NCBI RefSeq assembly: GCF_008831545.1
Contig: NZ_CP044523.1
Coordinates: 434,001-498,000, forward strand
Direction of reading: 5' to 3'
Origin: Halorussus halophilus
GTDB taxonomy: Archaea > Halobacteriota > Halobacteria > Halobacteriales > Haladaptataceae
Length of the DNA stretch: 64,000 nt
Positions 45,036-53,536 of the stretch are shown in pieces. Every line of letters starts with the position of its first letter. Positions within the stretch are counted from its first letter, which is position 1. Position numbers and translations under genes: made by a program. The notes under the pieces were generated by a model. That model was not told the DNA's origin. It was given only the letters and a program-made list of their open reading frames with translations, and made no database searches.

Positions 45036-46361
45036 ATGACCATCCTCGAAGACGCGCGCCGAGTCATCGACAACGGCCCCGTCTGTGACGCCTGCCTCGG
45101 TCGCTGTTTCGCCGACCGGAGCTTCGGGTTGACCAACGACGAGCGCGGCCACGCCCTCCGGGTTTCGGTCGTGCTCGAAGACGACGAACCGTTCGAAGAA
45201 CCTGAAGCGGAATGCTGGGTCTGCGAAGGCGAGAGCGACCGCTTCGACGAGTGGGCCGAGACCGTGGCGGAGGCGCTCGAAGGATGGAACTTCGAGACGT
45301 ACCAAGTCGGCACACGCGCCCCGCCGCTGGTCGAGGAGAACGAGGTGTTGCTCCGCGAGTCCGCAGACCTCCCAGAAGATGCGGGCGAACTGTTCAAATC
45401 CGAATTCAACCGCGAAGTCGGCAAGCGCGTGGGTGTCCTCACCGGCACGGAAGTCGATTTCGAGCGCCCAGACGTGCTGGCTCTGCTGAACGTCGAGGCC
45501 GGAGACGACGAGGAACTCTCCTCGCACGCGGTCGATGTCCAAATCAACTCGGCGTTTCTCTACGGCCGCTACAAGAAACTGGAGCGCGACATCCCACAGA
45601 CCGAGTGGCCCTGCCGGGAGTGCGGTGGCTCCGGCAAGCAACTGGCCGAGGGCGGCGGCGAGGAGGACTGTGACTACTGCGGTGGATCCGGTTACCTCTA
45701 CGACGAGAGCGTCGAGGAACTGACGACGCCGCCCGTCCTCGAAGCGATGGACGGTGAGGAGGCGCTGTTCCACGGTGCGGGCCGCGAGGACGTGGACGCG
45801 CTGATGCTCGGCACCGGCCGCCCCTTCGTCATCGAAATCAAGCAGCCCCGAACCAGAGACGTGGACCCCGAGGCACTCCAAGCCGAAATCAACGAATTCG
45901 CGGGCGACTCCGTCGAAGTTACCGACCTCGCGGTCGCCGAACACGACATGGTCGAGCGCGTGAAGGAACTCGACGCAAGTAAGACCTATCGGATGGACGT
46001 GGAGTTCGACGCAGACGTGACCGCGGAGGAACTCCAAGAAGCCATCGAGGAACTCGACGGCGCGACCGTCGAGCAGGACACGCCCCAGCGCGTGGACCAC
46101 CGCCGCGCGAGCAAGACCCGGATTCGAGAGGCCTACGACGTGTCCGGCGAACTCACTGATTCGCGCCACGCCGAACTGGAGATTCACGGCGAAGGCGGTC
46201 TCTACATCAAGGAGCTCGTCAGCAGTGACGAAGGGCGCACAGAGCCGAGTTTGGCGGGCATCCTCGACGTCGGAGCCGTCGTAACCGCGCTCGACGTGAT
46301 TGCCGTGGAAGGCGAAGACGAGCCGTTCGACCATCCGGATTTCCTCGAAGAAGAAGCGTAG
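45036..46361 (+). CDS. pus10: tRNA pseudouridine(54/55) synthase Pus10
   Basis: A 441-residue enzyme. The N-terminal domain has metal-binding cysteines (CDACLGRC near residues 18-25, CWVCEG near 66-71), followed by a THUMP-like region. An inserted zinc-finger-like pair lies at CRECGGSGK and CDYCGGSG, and the pseudouridine synthase fold follows, with the catalytic Asp in EDVDALMLGTGRPFVIEI. The C-terminal part contains QDTPQRVDHRRASKTR and GGLYIKELVSSDEGRTEPSL, standard Pus10 signatures. It makes pseudouridine at positions 54 and 55 in the T-loop of archaeal tRNAs. The ATG at 45036 is the first Met before the cysteine motif. It stands alone and precedes a repeat element. Confidence 0.95.
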   Translation: MTILEDARRVIDNGPVCDACLGRCFADRSFGLTNDERGHALRVSVVLEDDEPFEEPEAECWVCEGESDRFDEWAETVAEALEGWNFETYQVGTRAPPLVEENEVLLRESADLPEDAGELFKSEFNREVGKRVGVLTGTEVDFERPDVLALLNVEAGDDEELSSHAVDVQINSAFLYGRYKKLERDIPQTEWPCRECGGSGKQLAEGGGEEDCDYCGGSGYLYDESVEELTTPPVLEAMDGEEALFHGAGREDVDALMLGTGRPFVIEIKQPRTRDVDPEALQAEINEFAGDSVEVTDLAVAEHDMVERVKELDASKTYRMDVEFDADVTAEELQEAIEELDGATVEQDTPQRVDHRRASKTRIREAYDVSGELTDSRHAELEIHGEGGLYIKELVSSDEGRTEPSLAGILDVGAVVTALDVIAVEGEDEPFDHPDFLEEEA

Positions 46362-46410
46362 ACTGTTTCCGCGGTTCCACTCAGTGGGGGTCCGTGATAT
46401 CGGCTGTTCA

Positions 46411-46610
46411 ACCCGGCGCGCGCTGGCGCGGCCTCGTGGTTTGAGGTCGCGCCAAACGTCGCGCGAGGGACGAGTATCACAGCGCAGAAGACGCGCTTCA
46501 GCGCGTCTTCTGGACCTGAGAAACGCAGTCGGTTGGGGAGGACGTGGCTGTTGCGGTGCTGTGCGGTGGCGGTGCGGTCTCATAGGTATCGGCAGTAGCT
46601 CGCTTCGACT
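46411..46610 (+). repeat. Dispersed intergenic repeat, copy 2
   Basis: It begins with CGGCGCGCGCTGGCGCGGCC. At 46485-46512 it has a perfect 12-bp stem with a TTCA loop, then CCTGAGAAACGCAGTCGG, the core GGTTGGGGAGG, a G/C-rich GCGGTGC run and CGGCAGTAGCTCGC. It fills most of the space between pus10 and rnhB. The same parts in the same order occur in five other intergenic places in the window. Confidence 0.8.
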
Positions 46611-46755
46611 TCTCTAACGGACTACTCTCGTAGCTTCGGCTTCTCTGGTTCTCTTGCGTTCTGCTCGGAATCTTTTCAACCGCTCGTCCGAACCCATCCA
46701 ACAGCCCCGTTCCTCCATCGCAAGAACCAACTAACCACTCGCTGACGCTCGAAGT

Positions 46756-47394
46756 GTGTTCGGGGTAGACGAAGCAGGCAAGGGACCCGTCTTGGGGTCG
46801 ATGTTCGCCGCGGCGGTCACAGTCGAAGACACCACCGACCTCCCACCAGATATCGACGACTCGAAGAATGTCGCACCTGCGCGTCGCGAGGAAATCGCCG
46901 CCACGCTCCGTGCCGATAACGAAATCCGCGTCGGCGTCGCCGAAATCCCCGTCTCGCGAATCGACGCCCCCGAGACCGACATGAACACGCTGACCGTCGA
47001 GGCTCAAGCGACCGCGCTCTCCGAAATTGCCGAGCAGGGCGCAGAGGGCGTCGTGGACGCTGGCGATACCAGCGAGGAACGCTTTGGTCGCCGCGTCGCC
47101 GAGCGTGTCGAAGCAAACATCGACCTGACCGCGGAACACGGCGCGGACGAATCGTACAAAATCGTCGGTGCGGCCAGCATCGTCGCCAAAGTCGAACGCG
47201 ACGACCACGTCGCCACGCTCGCCGAGAAACACGGCGACGTGGGGAGCGGTTATCCGAGCGACCCCAACACGCGCGACTTTCTGGCCGACTACGTCGCGGA
47301 GAACGGGTGTCTCCCCGACTGCGCGCGAGCGAGTTGGTCCACCTGCGAGGACGTGCTGGCCGCTCACGAGCAGTCCGGACTGGGCGATTTCTGA
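46756..47394 (+). CDS. rnhB: Ribonuclease HII
   Basis: A 212-residue protein from a GTG start (FGVDEAGKGPVLGSMFAAA). The RNase HII signature D-E-x-G-x-G holds the first catalytic Asp and Glu. DDSKNVAPARREE, DMNTLTVEAQA and KIVGAASIVAKVERD supply the remaining active-site region. GSGYPSDPNTRDFL is the usual C-terminal motif. The enzyme cuts RNA in RNA-DNA hybrids and removes single ribonucleotides from DNA. No ATG lies nearby in frame, so GTG is the likely start. The repeat copy just upstream covers the place where its promoter would be expected. Confidence 0.92.
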   Translation: MFGVDEAGKGPVLGSMFAAAVTVEDTTDLPPDIDDSKNVAPARREEIAATLRADNEIRVGVAEIPVSRIDAPETDMNTLTVEAQATALSEIAEQGAEGVVDAGDTSEERFGRRVAERVEANIDLTAEHGADESYKIVGAASIVAKVERDDHVATLAEKHGDVGSGYPSDPNTRDFLADYVAENGCLPDCARASWSTCEDVLAAHEQSGLGDF

Positions 47395-47405
47395 GAACGA
47401 GTAGC

Positions 47406-47681
47406 TCAGCGAGTTACCGTCTTTTTCCCGAACAACGGCATGTCCCACGCCCACAGGAGTCGGTACACTGCCAGTCCCGCCAGCGAGACACCAGCCGCCG
47501 CGAGCGGAATGGAGAGTTGACTATCGCTGTTGAACCCCGCAAGGGTGAGACCTAAACCGGCGAGGACGCCGATTGTGGCGACAAGCGTCCAGAACAGACG
47601 CTCGCCGATAACTGCGAGTTCGGCGCGCACGGCGCGCCGAACGACTTGTTCGAGTTCGTTGTCGGACGTGTCGGAGGGCAC
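47406..47681 (-). CDS. Small two-helix membrane protein, conserved in Halobacteria
   Basis: A 91-residue protein with a short amphipathic N-terminal helix (ELEQVVRRAVRAELAVIGER) and two membrane segments (about 28-50 and 56-75). It ends with WAWDMPLFGKKTVTR. It has no catalytic motif. It is convergent with rnhB, 11 bases away. The function is unknown. Confidence 0.65.
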   Translation of the reverse strand: MPSDTSDNELEQVVRRAVRAELAVIGERLFWTLVATIGVLAGLGLTLAGFNSDSQLSIPLAAAGVSLAGLAVYRLLWAWDMPLFGKKTVTR

Positions 47682-47762
47682 ACACTCGACTAGTTCACAG
47701 TCTTATAAGAAAGTTCACGTTCGTGTGCGCACTCGACCAGAAAAACGGTGGAAGTGTGTTCT

Positions 47763-49334
47763 CTACTTGTCCGTCAGCAGCGCCCGAAGGATGTCACCGT
47801 ACGCCGGTCGGGTGATGAGGACCCCGATGAGGACGCCGAGGATGGTGATGATGGCGAACCCTTGCAGGTCACCGAGACTCAGCACCGCGAGCGGACTCAT
47901 CGCGATGATGGTCGTCGCGGCGGCCGCGCCGATGACCCAGAACGCCTTGCGGAAGCGGCTCTTGAACACCCGCGTCGAGTTCACTTTGCCTTCGGCCATC
48001 ACTTCGTCGGCGATGATGATGAGGTCGTCCACCCCAGTCCCGATGACTGCGATGAACCCGGCGATGTGGCTGAGGTCCAGCGGCAGTTGTATCGCCGAGG
48101 CGAACCCGAGGAGGATGACGACTTCAGAGAGCGCCGTCAGTATCATCGGGAGCGCGACTTCCGGCTTCCCGTAGCGCAGGAAGACCACGCCGCTGACTGC
48201 CAGCACCGCGGCCAGTCCCGTGATGAGCGAGGTCAGCTTGAACTCCTGTGCGAGACTCGGTGCGAGGTAGTAGGAGGTGCCCTCTTCCATGTCCAGCGAG
48301 GCCGGGAGCGAACCGGCATTCAGGTGGATCTGGAGTTCGCCTGCTTCGGACATGTTCTGGGTCTGGATGACGAAGTTCGGCGTCTGGGTGAACTTCTCCT
48401 GTCGAAGCGTCTGTGCGAGGTTCGAACTCATTCCCGCCCCGTAGACGGGTTCACCGTCCACGACGGTCAGCAGACAGTATCCCGGATTCTCGGGATTCGT
48501 CCGCCAACGACAGCTACTGATGCCTTCGCGGGTGAAGCCCCACTTGTTCATCGCGTCCGTGAAGTTCTGTGCGGAGTTGTCGTTCAGGACGATAGGCACG
48601 TGTGGCCCGAGTCGGTCGTCTTCCTGTGCCGACCCGACCTTGGCGAGTTCGTCCTGCTGGAGTAGCGGCACGCGCTTGTACTCCGTGTCGTTACCGGAGG
48701 AGTTCTCCGCGGGGAAGACAGCGACGATTTCGACCTTCCCGCGCTCGGTGACGAGGCTCTCGACCTCGCTCTGGTTCGTGTTCGGCATCTCGATGACGAT
48801 GAAGTGCTGGTTCTGGGTATTCACCTGCTGGACGCGACCGCCGGAGAGTCCAGCCTCCGAAATCTTGTCGTTGAGAATCCGAACCATGGTGTCGCGGGTC
48901 TCTGCAGTCACACCCGGCCGAATCTGCTGGTAGTCGTACCCGGCAGAGTTCAGCGCACTACCGAACTGCTCTTTGGTAACGTTGTCGCTGTACACCTCGA
49001 CCGCGACGCTCTGTCGCGTCTCGGTCGGCAGGCGAACCGTCACGTCCGAAGCGTCGGCGTTCGAGAGGTTGCGAGCGATTTGCTTCTCGGCCGCACCAGG
49101 CGTGGTGCCCTGCGGAATCGACACGTCTTCGGCGGTCAAGCCGTTGATTGGCGCGCGGATTCGCGTACCACCGGACAGTTCCAAGCCGTACTTGAGGTTC
49201 GTCGGGCCGCTGTCGTTCGTTGCAACTGCTCGGTCTCCGCCGCTGTCGCCCATTCCGGGCGCGACCAGCGCGACGGTGCTAACGAGCAAGAAGATGACGA
49301 GGAGAACGACGCGCCAATTCTCGCGCAGATTCAT
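47763..49334 (-). CDS. secD: Preprotein translocase subunit SecD
   Basis: A 523-residue membrane protein with one N-terminal helix, a large outer domain (about 45-310, with LKYGLELSGGTRIRAPI, the archaeal form of the D/E-LxGG motif) and five clustered C-terminal helices. The latter contain GTGVDDLIIIADEVMAEG and FWVIGAAAATTIIAM. SecD with SecF forms an RND-type motor that uses ion flow to help protein export from the outer side. Its ATG overlaps the stop of secF (ATGA at 49331-49334), which lies upstream. The order F then D is the reverse of the usual bacterial order and is common in archaea. Confidence 0.95.
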   Translation of the reverse strand: MNLRENWRVVLLVIFLLVSTVALVAPGMGDSGGDRAVATNDSGPTNLKYGLELSGGTRIRAPINGLTAEDVSIPQGTTPGAAEKQIARNLSNADASDVTVRLPTETRQSVAVEVYSDNVTKEQFGSALNSAGYDYQQIRPGVTAETRDTMVRILNDKISEAGLSGGRVQQVNTQNQHFIVIEMPNTNQSEVESLVTERGKVEIVAVFPAENSSGNDTEYKRVPLLQQDELAKVGSAQEDDRLGPHVPIVLNDNSAQNFTDAMNKWGFTREGISSCRWRTNPENPGYCLLTVVDGEPVYGAGMSSNLAQTLRQEKFTQTPNFVIQTQNMSEAGELQIHLNAGSLPASLDMEEGTSYYLAPSLAQEFKLTSLITGLAAVLAVSGVVFLRYGKPEVALPMILTALSEVVILLGFASAIQLPLDLSHIAGFIAVIGTGVDDLIIIADEVMAEGKVNSTRVFKSRFRKAFWVIGAAAATTIIAMSPLAVLSLGDLQGFAIITILGVLIGVLITRPAYGDILRALLTDK

Positions 49335-50215
49335 CGTGCCACCCCTTCGAACTTGTACCAGCGAAGCAGGCTGAGATTGAGCATGTAGGTGTTCATCAGG
49401 TCGGTCGCCAGTCCGAGGACGAGGACGACGCCGATGGACGCCAGCAGGTCGATTTGGAAGATGTACGCGACGAGCGCCATCACTGCCATCGCCGACAGCG
49501 AGGTGACGGTCATCGTCACACCAGTTCGCATCGCGCGGTAGGTGGACTCGTAGAAGTCACCCGACCGGCGCAGGATGTGGTTGTTCAGCAGGATGTCCGA
49601 GTCCACCGAGTAACCGATGAGCATCAACAGCGCCGCGACAGTCCCCAGCGAGAGGTCGATGCCGAGGACGTTCATCAGCGCGACGGGGATGACGATGTCG
49701 CTGAACGCCGAGAGGACGACGGCGATGGAGGGAACGAAACTGCGGAACATCAGGAAGACCAGGACGCTCATGCCCGCGAACGCCAGTCCGAGTCCGTAAA
49801 GCGCGAGTCGTTGGGTGTTAGAGCCGAAGCTCGCGGACGTTTCTTGGACGGACTTGACGATGTCCGCCTTCGATTGACCGTTCACTGGCTGTAACCCGTT
49901 CTGTGCTTGCGTGGCGAGGTTGTCGGCCTCGGGCGGGAACGTCACGATGTACGTGTTCGGTTCGGTCTGGACGGGGCTGATGGACACGACCTCCGAGTCG
50001 AACTGCTGGGAGATCTGGTCTTGGGGCGTGGCCGTCTGGACCCGTAGTTCGGTCCCGCCAGTAAACTCGATGCCGAGTGATACCGGCGCGCCGGTTGCGA
50101 CGAACCACCCAGCGATGACCAGCAGTGCGACGGCCAGAACTGCGAGGGGGACGGCCGCCAACTGCCGGTTCGTGTACTGGGTGTAGTCCACTTCCGGCAC
50201 TTCGAACGCTACCAT
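49331..50215 (-). CDS. secF: Preprotein translocase subunit SecF
   Basis: A 294-residue membrane protein from ATG 50215 (MVAFEVPEVDYTQYTNRQLA). It has an N-terminal helix, an outer domain opening with LGIEFTGGTELRVQ (the SecF G-x-D/E-F-x-G-G motif), and a C-terminal bundle with LIGYSVDSDILLNNHILRR and RAMRTGVTMTVTSL. The 21-residue extension to an earlier ATG is less likely, as it has no support from the family. SecF pairs with SecD, with which it is coupled. A divergent gene starts 147 bases away on the other strand. Confidence 0.93.
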   Translation of the reverse strand: MVAFEVPEVDYTQYTNRQLAAVPLAVLAVALLVIAGWFVATGAPVSLGIEFTGGTELRVQTATPQDQISQQFDSEVVSISPVQTEPNTYIVTFPPEADNLATQAQNGLQPVNGQSKADIVKSVQETSASFGSNTQRLALYGLGLAFAGMSVLVFLMFRSFVPSIAVVLSAFSDIVIPVALMNVLGIDLSLGTVAALLMLIGYSVDSDILLNNHILRRSGDFYESTYRAMRTGVTMTVTSLSAMAVMALVAYIFQIDLLASIGVVLVLGLATDLMNTYMLNLSLLRWYKFEGVAR

Positions 50216-50361
50216 GATTGAGAGGTTGCGGGTCGCCGTCGAATAAGGCTTCTTATCGAGCGTGTGCGGGTGTGTCACACGTTACGAGTCGGGTTCAGTC
50301 GATAGCGGGGGCGATTCGCGTCGCGAGAAGACCTAAACCTCGCGCGCGCCTACCACCTTCC

Positions 50362-50706
50362 ATGGCAACCGAGACAGCACAGACGGACCTGACGCCGGCC
50401 GAGCGAGTCGTCGTCTCGTATCCCGAGGACCTGAGCGACTGGGGCCGCTTTCAGGTCGAAGGCAGTCCGTTCAGGGCGTACCTGCGGAAGACGAAAACTG
50501 GGAAAGTAAGGGAGGGCGACGGCTGGGAAGAGTTCGTCGGCGTCGGCTGTTGTGGCTCGACGCTGGACGTGCCACTCCGCGTCGAGCGAATCGAAGGCGG
50601 GGATACGTTGGGGCCGGACACCGAAGTCGAGTTCGAGGTTCGGGAAGCCTGTGACATCGCGGGCGGGTGGCAAGTACAGAGCAAAGGGGGACCGAACGAA
50701 GTTTGA
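50362..50706 (+). CDS. Conserved haloarchaeal small soluble protein
   Basis: A 114-residue acidic protein from ATG 50362 (MATETAQTDLTPAERVVVSY). The middle carries FRAYLRKTKTGKVREGDGWE and GVGCCGSTLDVPLRVERIEG, with two neighbouring Cys that could bind metal or form a disulfide. It ends with CDIAGGWQVQSKGG. I know similar proteins in Halobacteria only as hypothetical. It is divergent from secF and convergent with the antiporter gene, so it is its own transcription unit. Confidence 0.65.
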   Translation: MATETAQTDLTPAERVVVSYPEDLSDWGRFQVEGSPFRAYLRKTKTGKVREGDGWEEFVGVGCCGSTLDVPLRVERIEGGDTLGPDTEVEFEVREACDIAGGWQVQSKGGPNEV

Positions 50707-50730
50707 GGTCGGCGTCTGCACGAACTCCAC

Positions 50731-51720
50731 TCAACCGACCAATCCGAGCAGTCCCAGTACCCACCGACCGAACTCGGAGCAGACGAACAGCGCTCCCTCG
50801 CCCTGTGAGAGGGTTCGGCCCGTCCACAGCGCGGCGACCACGAGCGTCGAGACTACCAGCAACCAACCCACGGTCTCCATCACGGCTCCCCCGAGCGACA
50901 GCGGTCGGACGATGGCGGCGATTCCCATCGCGCCAAAGAGATTGAAGATGTTGCTTCCAAAGACGTTCCCGACCGAGATTCCGAGGCTCCCGCGCCGTAT
51001 CGCCACGACCGAGACGGCGACCTCCGGAGTGGACGTGCCAGCCGCGACGATCGTCCCGCCGATGACCCACTCCGAGATACCGACGCCGCGCGCCAACGCA
51101 GACGCTGCCCGAACCATGTACTCACCACTCACGAGAACCACGGCTAACCCGACCAGCAGCAAGAGGAGGTCCCGGCCACCGAATGACCCTCGCCCGTTCT
51201 CATCGCTGCTCTCCGTCGGGTTCGAGGCCGGGGTCAAACCTACCGGTTCTGTAGCAGTTGCTCGCTCGACTCGCAGTAGATAGACGGTGTACGCAACGAA
51301 CAGCGCGACCAACAGGACGCCTTCGAGACGCGAAACCCTGAGATCGACCAGAGCGGCCCCGCCGACCAGCGTACTCGCCAGCAGCGCGACGCCGTCACGA
51401 CGAACGAGCGACTCCGAAATCGGGACGGCCCGGAGCAGTGACACGAGACCGAGGACGACCGTTAGATTGTATATGTTCGACCCGAGGACGTTGCCCACCG
51501 CGATGTCGCCCAGTCCTTTGAGCGCGGCGTCCGTCGTGACGACGAGTTCCGGCGTTGACGTGCCGATGGCGACCACTGTCAGACCGATTATGAGTTCCGA
51601 GAAGCCGATGCGCCGCGCGAGTTTGACCACCGCGTCCACGAGCAAGCGCGCTCCGACCCAGAGACCGCAGACAGTGACGACTACGACACCCAATTGGCCG
51701 ACGGGACCACCGAACACCAT
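50731..51720 (-). CDS. Calcium/sodium antiporter (CaCA family, YrbG-like)
   Basis: A 329-residue membrane protein with about ten helices in two inverted halves. Each half has one alpha-repeat: GTSTPELVVTTDAALKG with GSNIYNLTVVLG in the first half, and GTSTPEVAVSVVAIRRGS with GNVFGSNIFNLFG in the second. The Glu in each GTSTPE sequence and the following Asn form the ion site. Such proteins exchange internal Ca2+ for Na+ and suit a high-salt cytoplasm with steep ion gradients. A loop between the two halves (about 145-190) is acidic. It stands alone on the minus strand. Confidence 0.92.
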   Translation of the reverse strand: MVFGGPVGQLGVVVVTVCGLWVGARLLVDAVVKLARRIGFSELIIGLTVVAIGTSTPELVVTTDAALKGLGDIAVGNVLGSNIYNLTVVLGLVSLLRAVPISESLVRRDGVALLASTLVGGAALVDLRVSRLEGVLLVALFVAYTVYLLRVERATATEPVGLTPASNPTESSDENGRGSFGGRDLLLLLVGLAVVLVSGEYMVRAASALARGVGISEWVIGGTIVAAGTSTPEVAVSVVAIRRGSLGISVGNVFGSNIFNLFGAMGIAAIVRPLSLGGAVMETVGWLLVVSTLVVAALWTGRTLSQGEGALFVCSEFGRWVLGLLGLVG

Positions 51721-51807
51721 CCTATCGTGGAATTTAACGGGGAATCATAAAATAGCACGTGGCGGAACGGGGTACAGCAGCACCCTGCCCGGCTTTTCCC
51801 GGAGTTT

Positions 51808-52287
51808 CTACGGCATGTACCGCACGCTCACGACACCCTCCTCGCTCCGAACCTCCACGCGCGACACACCTAACCGCGCCGCACGCGAGAGGGTGCCTTC
51901 GTCGTCCAGCACGTCCGAGACGGCGTCCTCGGTGTCTTCCGGAGGCACCGACAGCACGTGAATCTCGCCCGTTCCGGCACGTTCGGTGCGAGCGAGTTCG
52001 CCGACCTCCTGTTCGTCGGCCATCTCCATCTCTTGGGTCGTCGGTGGTTCCTCGCTGCGCTCCGTCGAGAGCGCGCGGCGTTCCTCGACATCGACGACCG
52101 ACCACGTGACGTTCATCGGCGGGTCGGGTGCAACGGTGCCCTCGACGGCGTCGTACTCCTCGACGCCGGGGTTCGAAGAGAGCGTGTGGACTTGTCCGTC
52201 GTGTACGTCTTTCAGCACGGCCGACTCGGCTTCGGCGTGGGTGACGAGGAAGGTACTCGTCTTCTCGGTGTCGCTGTCGTCGCTCAT
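51808..52287 (-). CDS. DUF5812-like haloarchaeal protein
   Basis: A 159-residue, strongly acidic soluble protein from ATG 52287 (MSDDSDTEKTSTFLVTHAEA). The first half has HDGQVHTLSSNPGVEEYDAV and MNVTWSVVDVEERR. The C-terminus has GTGEIHVLSVPPEDTEDAVS and SRVEVRSEEGVVSVRYMP, a small alpha/beta domain. The family is known only from Halobacteria, and its function is unknown. The long extension upstream in the same frame overlaps other genes and is rejected. Confidence 0.75.
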   Translation of the reverse strand: MSDDSDTEKTSTFLVTHAEAESAVLKDVHDGQVHTLSSNPGVEEYDAVEGTVAPDPPMNVTWSVVDVEERRALSTERSEEPPTTQEMEMADEQEVGELARTERAGTGEIHVLSVPPEDTEDAVSDVLDDEGTLSRAARLGVSRVEVRSEEGVVSVRYMP

Positions 52288-52358
52288 GGAGCGAGATAGG
52301 AAGTCCGGGCTTTTCCGGGTTGCGTTTGCGCGTTTCAGCGCGGGACCGTTTTGGACCC

Positions 52359-52871
52359 TCAGCGCGCGAACTTGTGGACGACCAGTACGAGCAGGGCCGA
52401 AGCGATGGGCGGCACTAATCCGGCCAGCGGCGGGAGCGAGTAGAGGTACTCCACGACCGGCGCGATTGCCGCGGGTGGCGCACCGCGCTGGTCGGCGGGC
52501 GCGGAGATGACCAACGCGAGGTACAGCGACGCGATGAACAGGTACCCAGAGAGGGCGAGTCGAACGTCCGCGCTCGCGCTCCCCGCACCGCGCTGGTGTC
52601 GCCGCGCCGACGAGAGGATGGGCGTGAGTAGTGGGACTAACAGTACGACCGCGAAGACGAGCAGGAAGGCTCTGGAGAACGTCGAGAGTTCGGACCCGCC
52701 CTGCGTGCTGAAAATCCACACTGGCAACGCGAGCAGGAGGAAGAGGAGGAGCAGTCCGGTGACGAGCGCGCTGACGAGGACGTAGGACTTGAGGAGTCGC
52801 GAGTCGGTGTCGGCGAACGCGCGACGGAACGACCCGACGACGATGCTTCGGGACTCCTCGGAGTTCGACAT
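52359..52871 (-). CDS. Membrane protein with four helices, conserved in Halobacteria
   Basis: A 170-residue protein from ATG 52871 (MSNSEESRSIVVGSFRRAFA). It has four hydrophobic segments, around residues 27-50, 65-84, 104-122 and 144-164, with short loops, and a polar N-terminus. It has no recognised motif. It is 71 bases upstream of the DUF5812-like gene on the same strand and may be co-transcribed. The role is unknown. The 23-residue extension to an earlier ATG has no support. Confidence 0.65.
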   Translation of the reverse strand: MSNSEESRSIVVGSFRRAFADTDSRLLKSYVLVSALVTGLLLLFLLLALPVWIFSTQGGSELSTFSRAFLLVFAVVLLVPLLTPILSSARRHQRGAGSASADVRLALSGYLFIASLYLALVISAPADQRGAPPAAIAPVVEYLYSLPPLAGLVPPIASALLVLVVHKFAR

Positions 52872-52996
52872 TGCTACGTGGGAGTTGGCAGGTTGCCCTG
52901 ATAAGGGGTGCGATACGATGGGTCTGGAGGGGTTGTTCAAAGAAGGACAAAGGTGACTGACGTGAGGGCTGTGAGTGATTCCGGAATAGTAGAGAC

Positions 52997-53150
52997 GAAG
53001 CTAGCTACTCCCGGTGCAAAGGACGCCGCAGCCAAAACCCTCCCCAACCAATTGCGTTTCTCAGGACGGAAAACGCGACAAGTCGCGTTTTCCGGGCTTG
53101 CGATACTCATCCCTCGCACGAGTCGCTCCTGTCGTCGCTCCCGCGCGCCA
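52997..53150 (-). repeat. Dispersed intergenic repeat, copy 3 (minus orientation)
   Basis: Read on the minus strand it has GGCGCGCG-type ends and a perfect 13-bp stem at 53067-53094 with a 2-base loop. These are followed by CCTGAGAAACGCAATTGG, the core GGTTGGGGAGGG and GGGAGTAGCTAGC. The stem sequence differs from that of copy 2 but the pairing is kept. It faces copy 4 across 37 bases, so the two form an inverted pair. Confidence 0.8.
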
Positions 53151-53187
53151 CACCACTCGTGAAAGTGCAGGAAACGGCCTTCGGTTC

Positions 53188-53408
53188 ATGGCGCGCGCTG
53201 ACGCGAGGCTTGTGGTCGCGCAAATCCGCGCGAGGTCTTGGTGAGCGGAGCGAACCAAGGCTCGGCAAACGCGGTTTGTCTGCCGGTGGATGACCGGAGC
53301 GACCGGAGGGAGCAGAGGGAATCGGTTGGGGAGGGATGTGGCCGTCGCGGTGCAGGGCGGTGCGGTCTCTCCTCGGTTTCGGCAGTAGCTAGCCCCACTG
53401 CGTTTTCG
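53188..53408 (+). repeat. Dispersed intergenic repeat, copy 4 (plus orientation)
   Basis: It begins with GGCGCGCGCTGACGCGAGGC. It carries a CTTGGT/ACCAAG hairpin around GAGCGGAGCGA, then GGCTCGG, AATCGG with the core GGTTGGGGAGGG, the GCGGTGC run and CGGCAGTAGCTAGCC, ending in CCACTGCGTTTTCGAC. It lies upstream of pgi, with about 130 bases between. With copy 3 it makes a large head-to-head arrangement of about 410 bases. Confidence 0.8.
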
Positions 53409-53536
53409 ACTGTTTTCTCGTCCCCGCTTCACCTTGCCCTGCCGGTTGACGCCGCCGTGACGAAACGAGCTAGCATCGACCCATCCCACGACCGCAGTAG
53501 ACAACATTTAGTCCCTCGCTCTCCCCAGCTTAGATA

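Noticed and set aside
51808-52950. 380-residue extended frame for the DUF5812-like gene
   Set aside because: The part upstream of 52287 overlaps the membrane protein gene and is Arg/Pro-rich shadow sequence.
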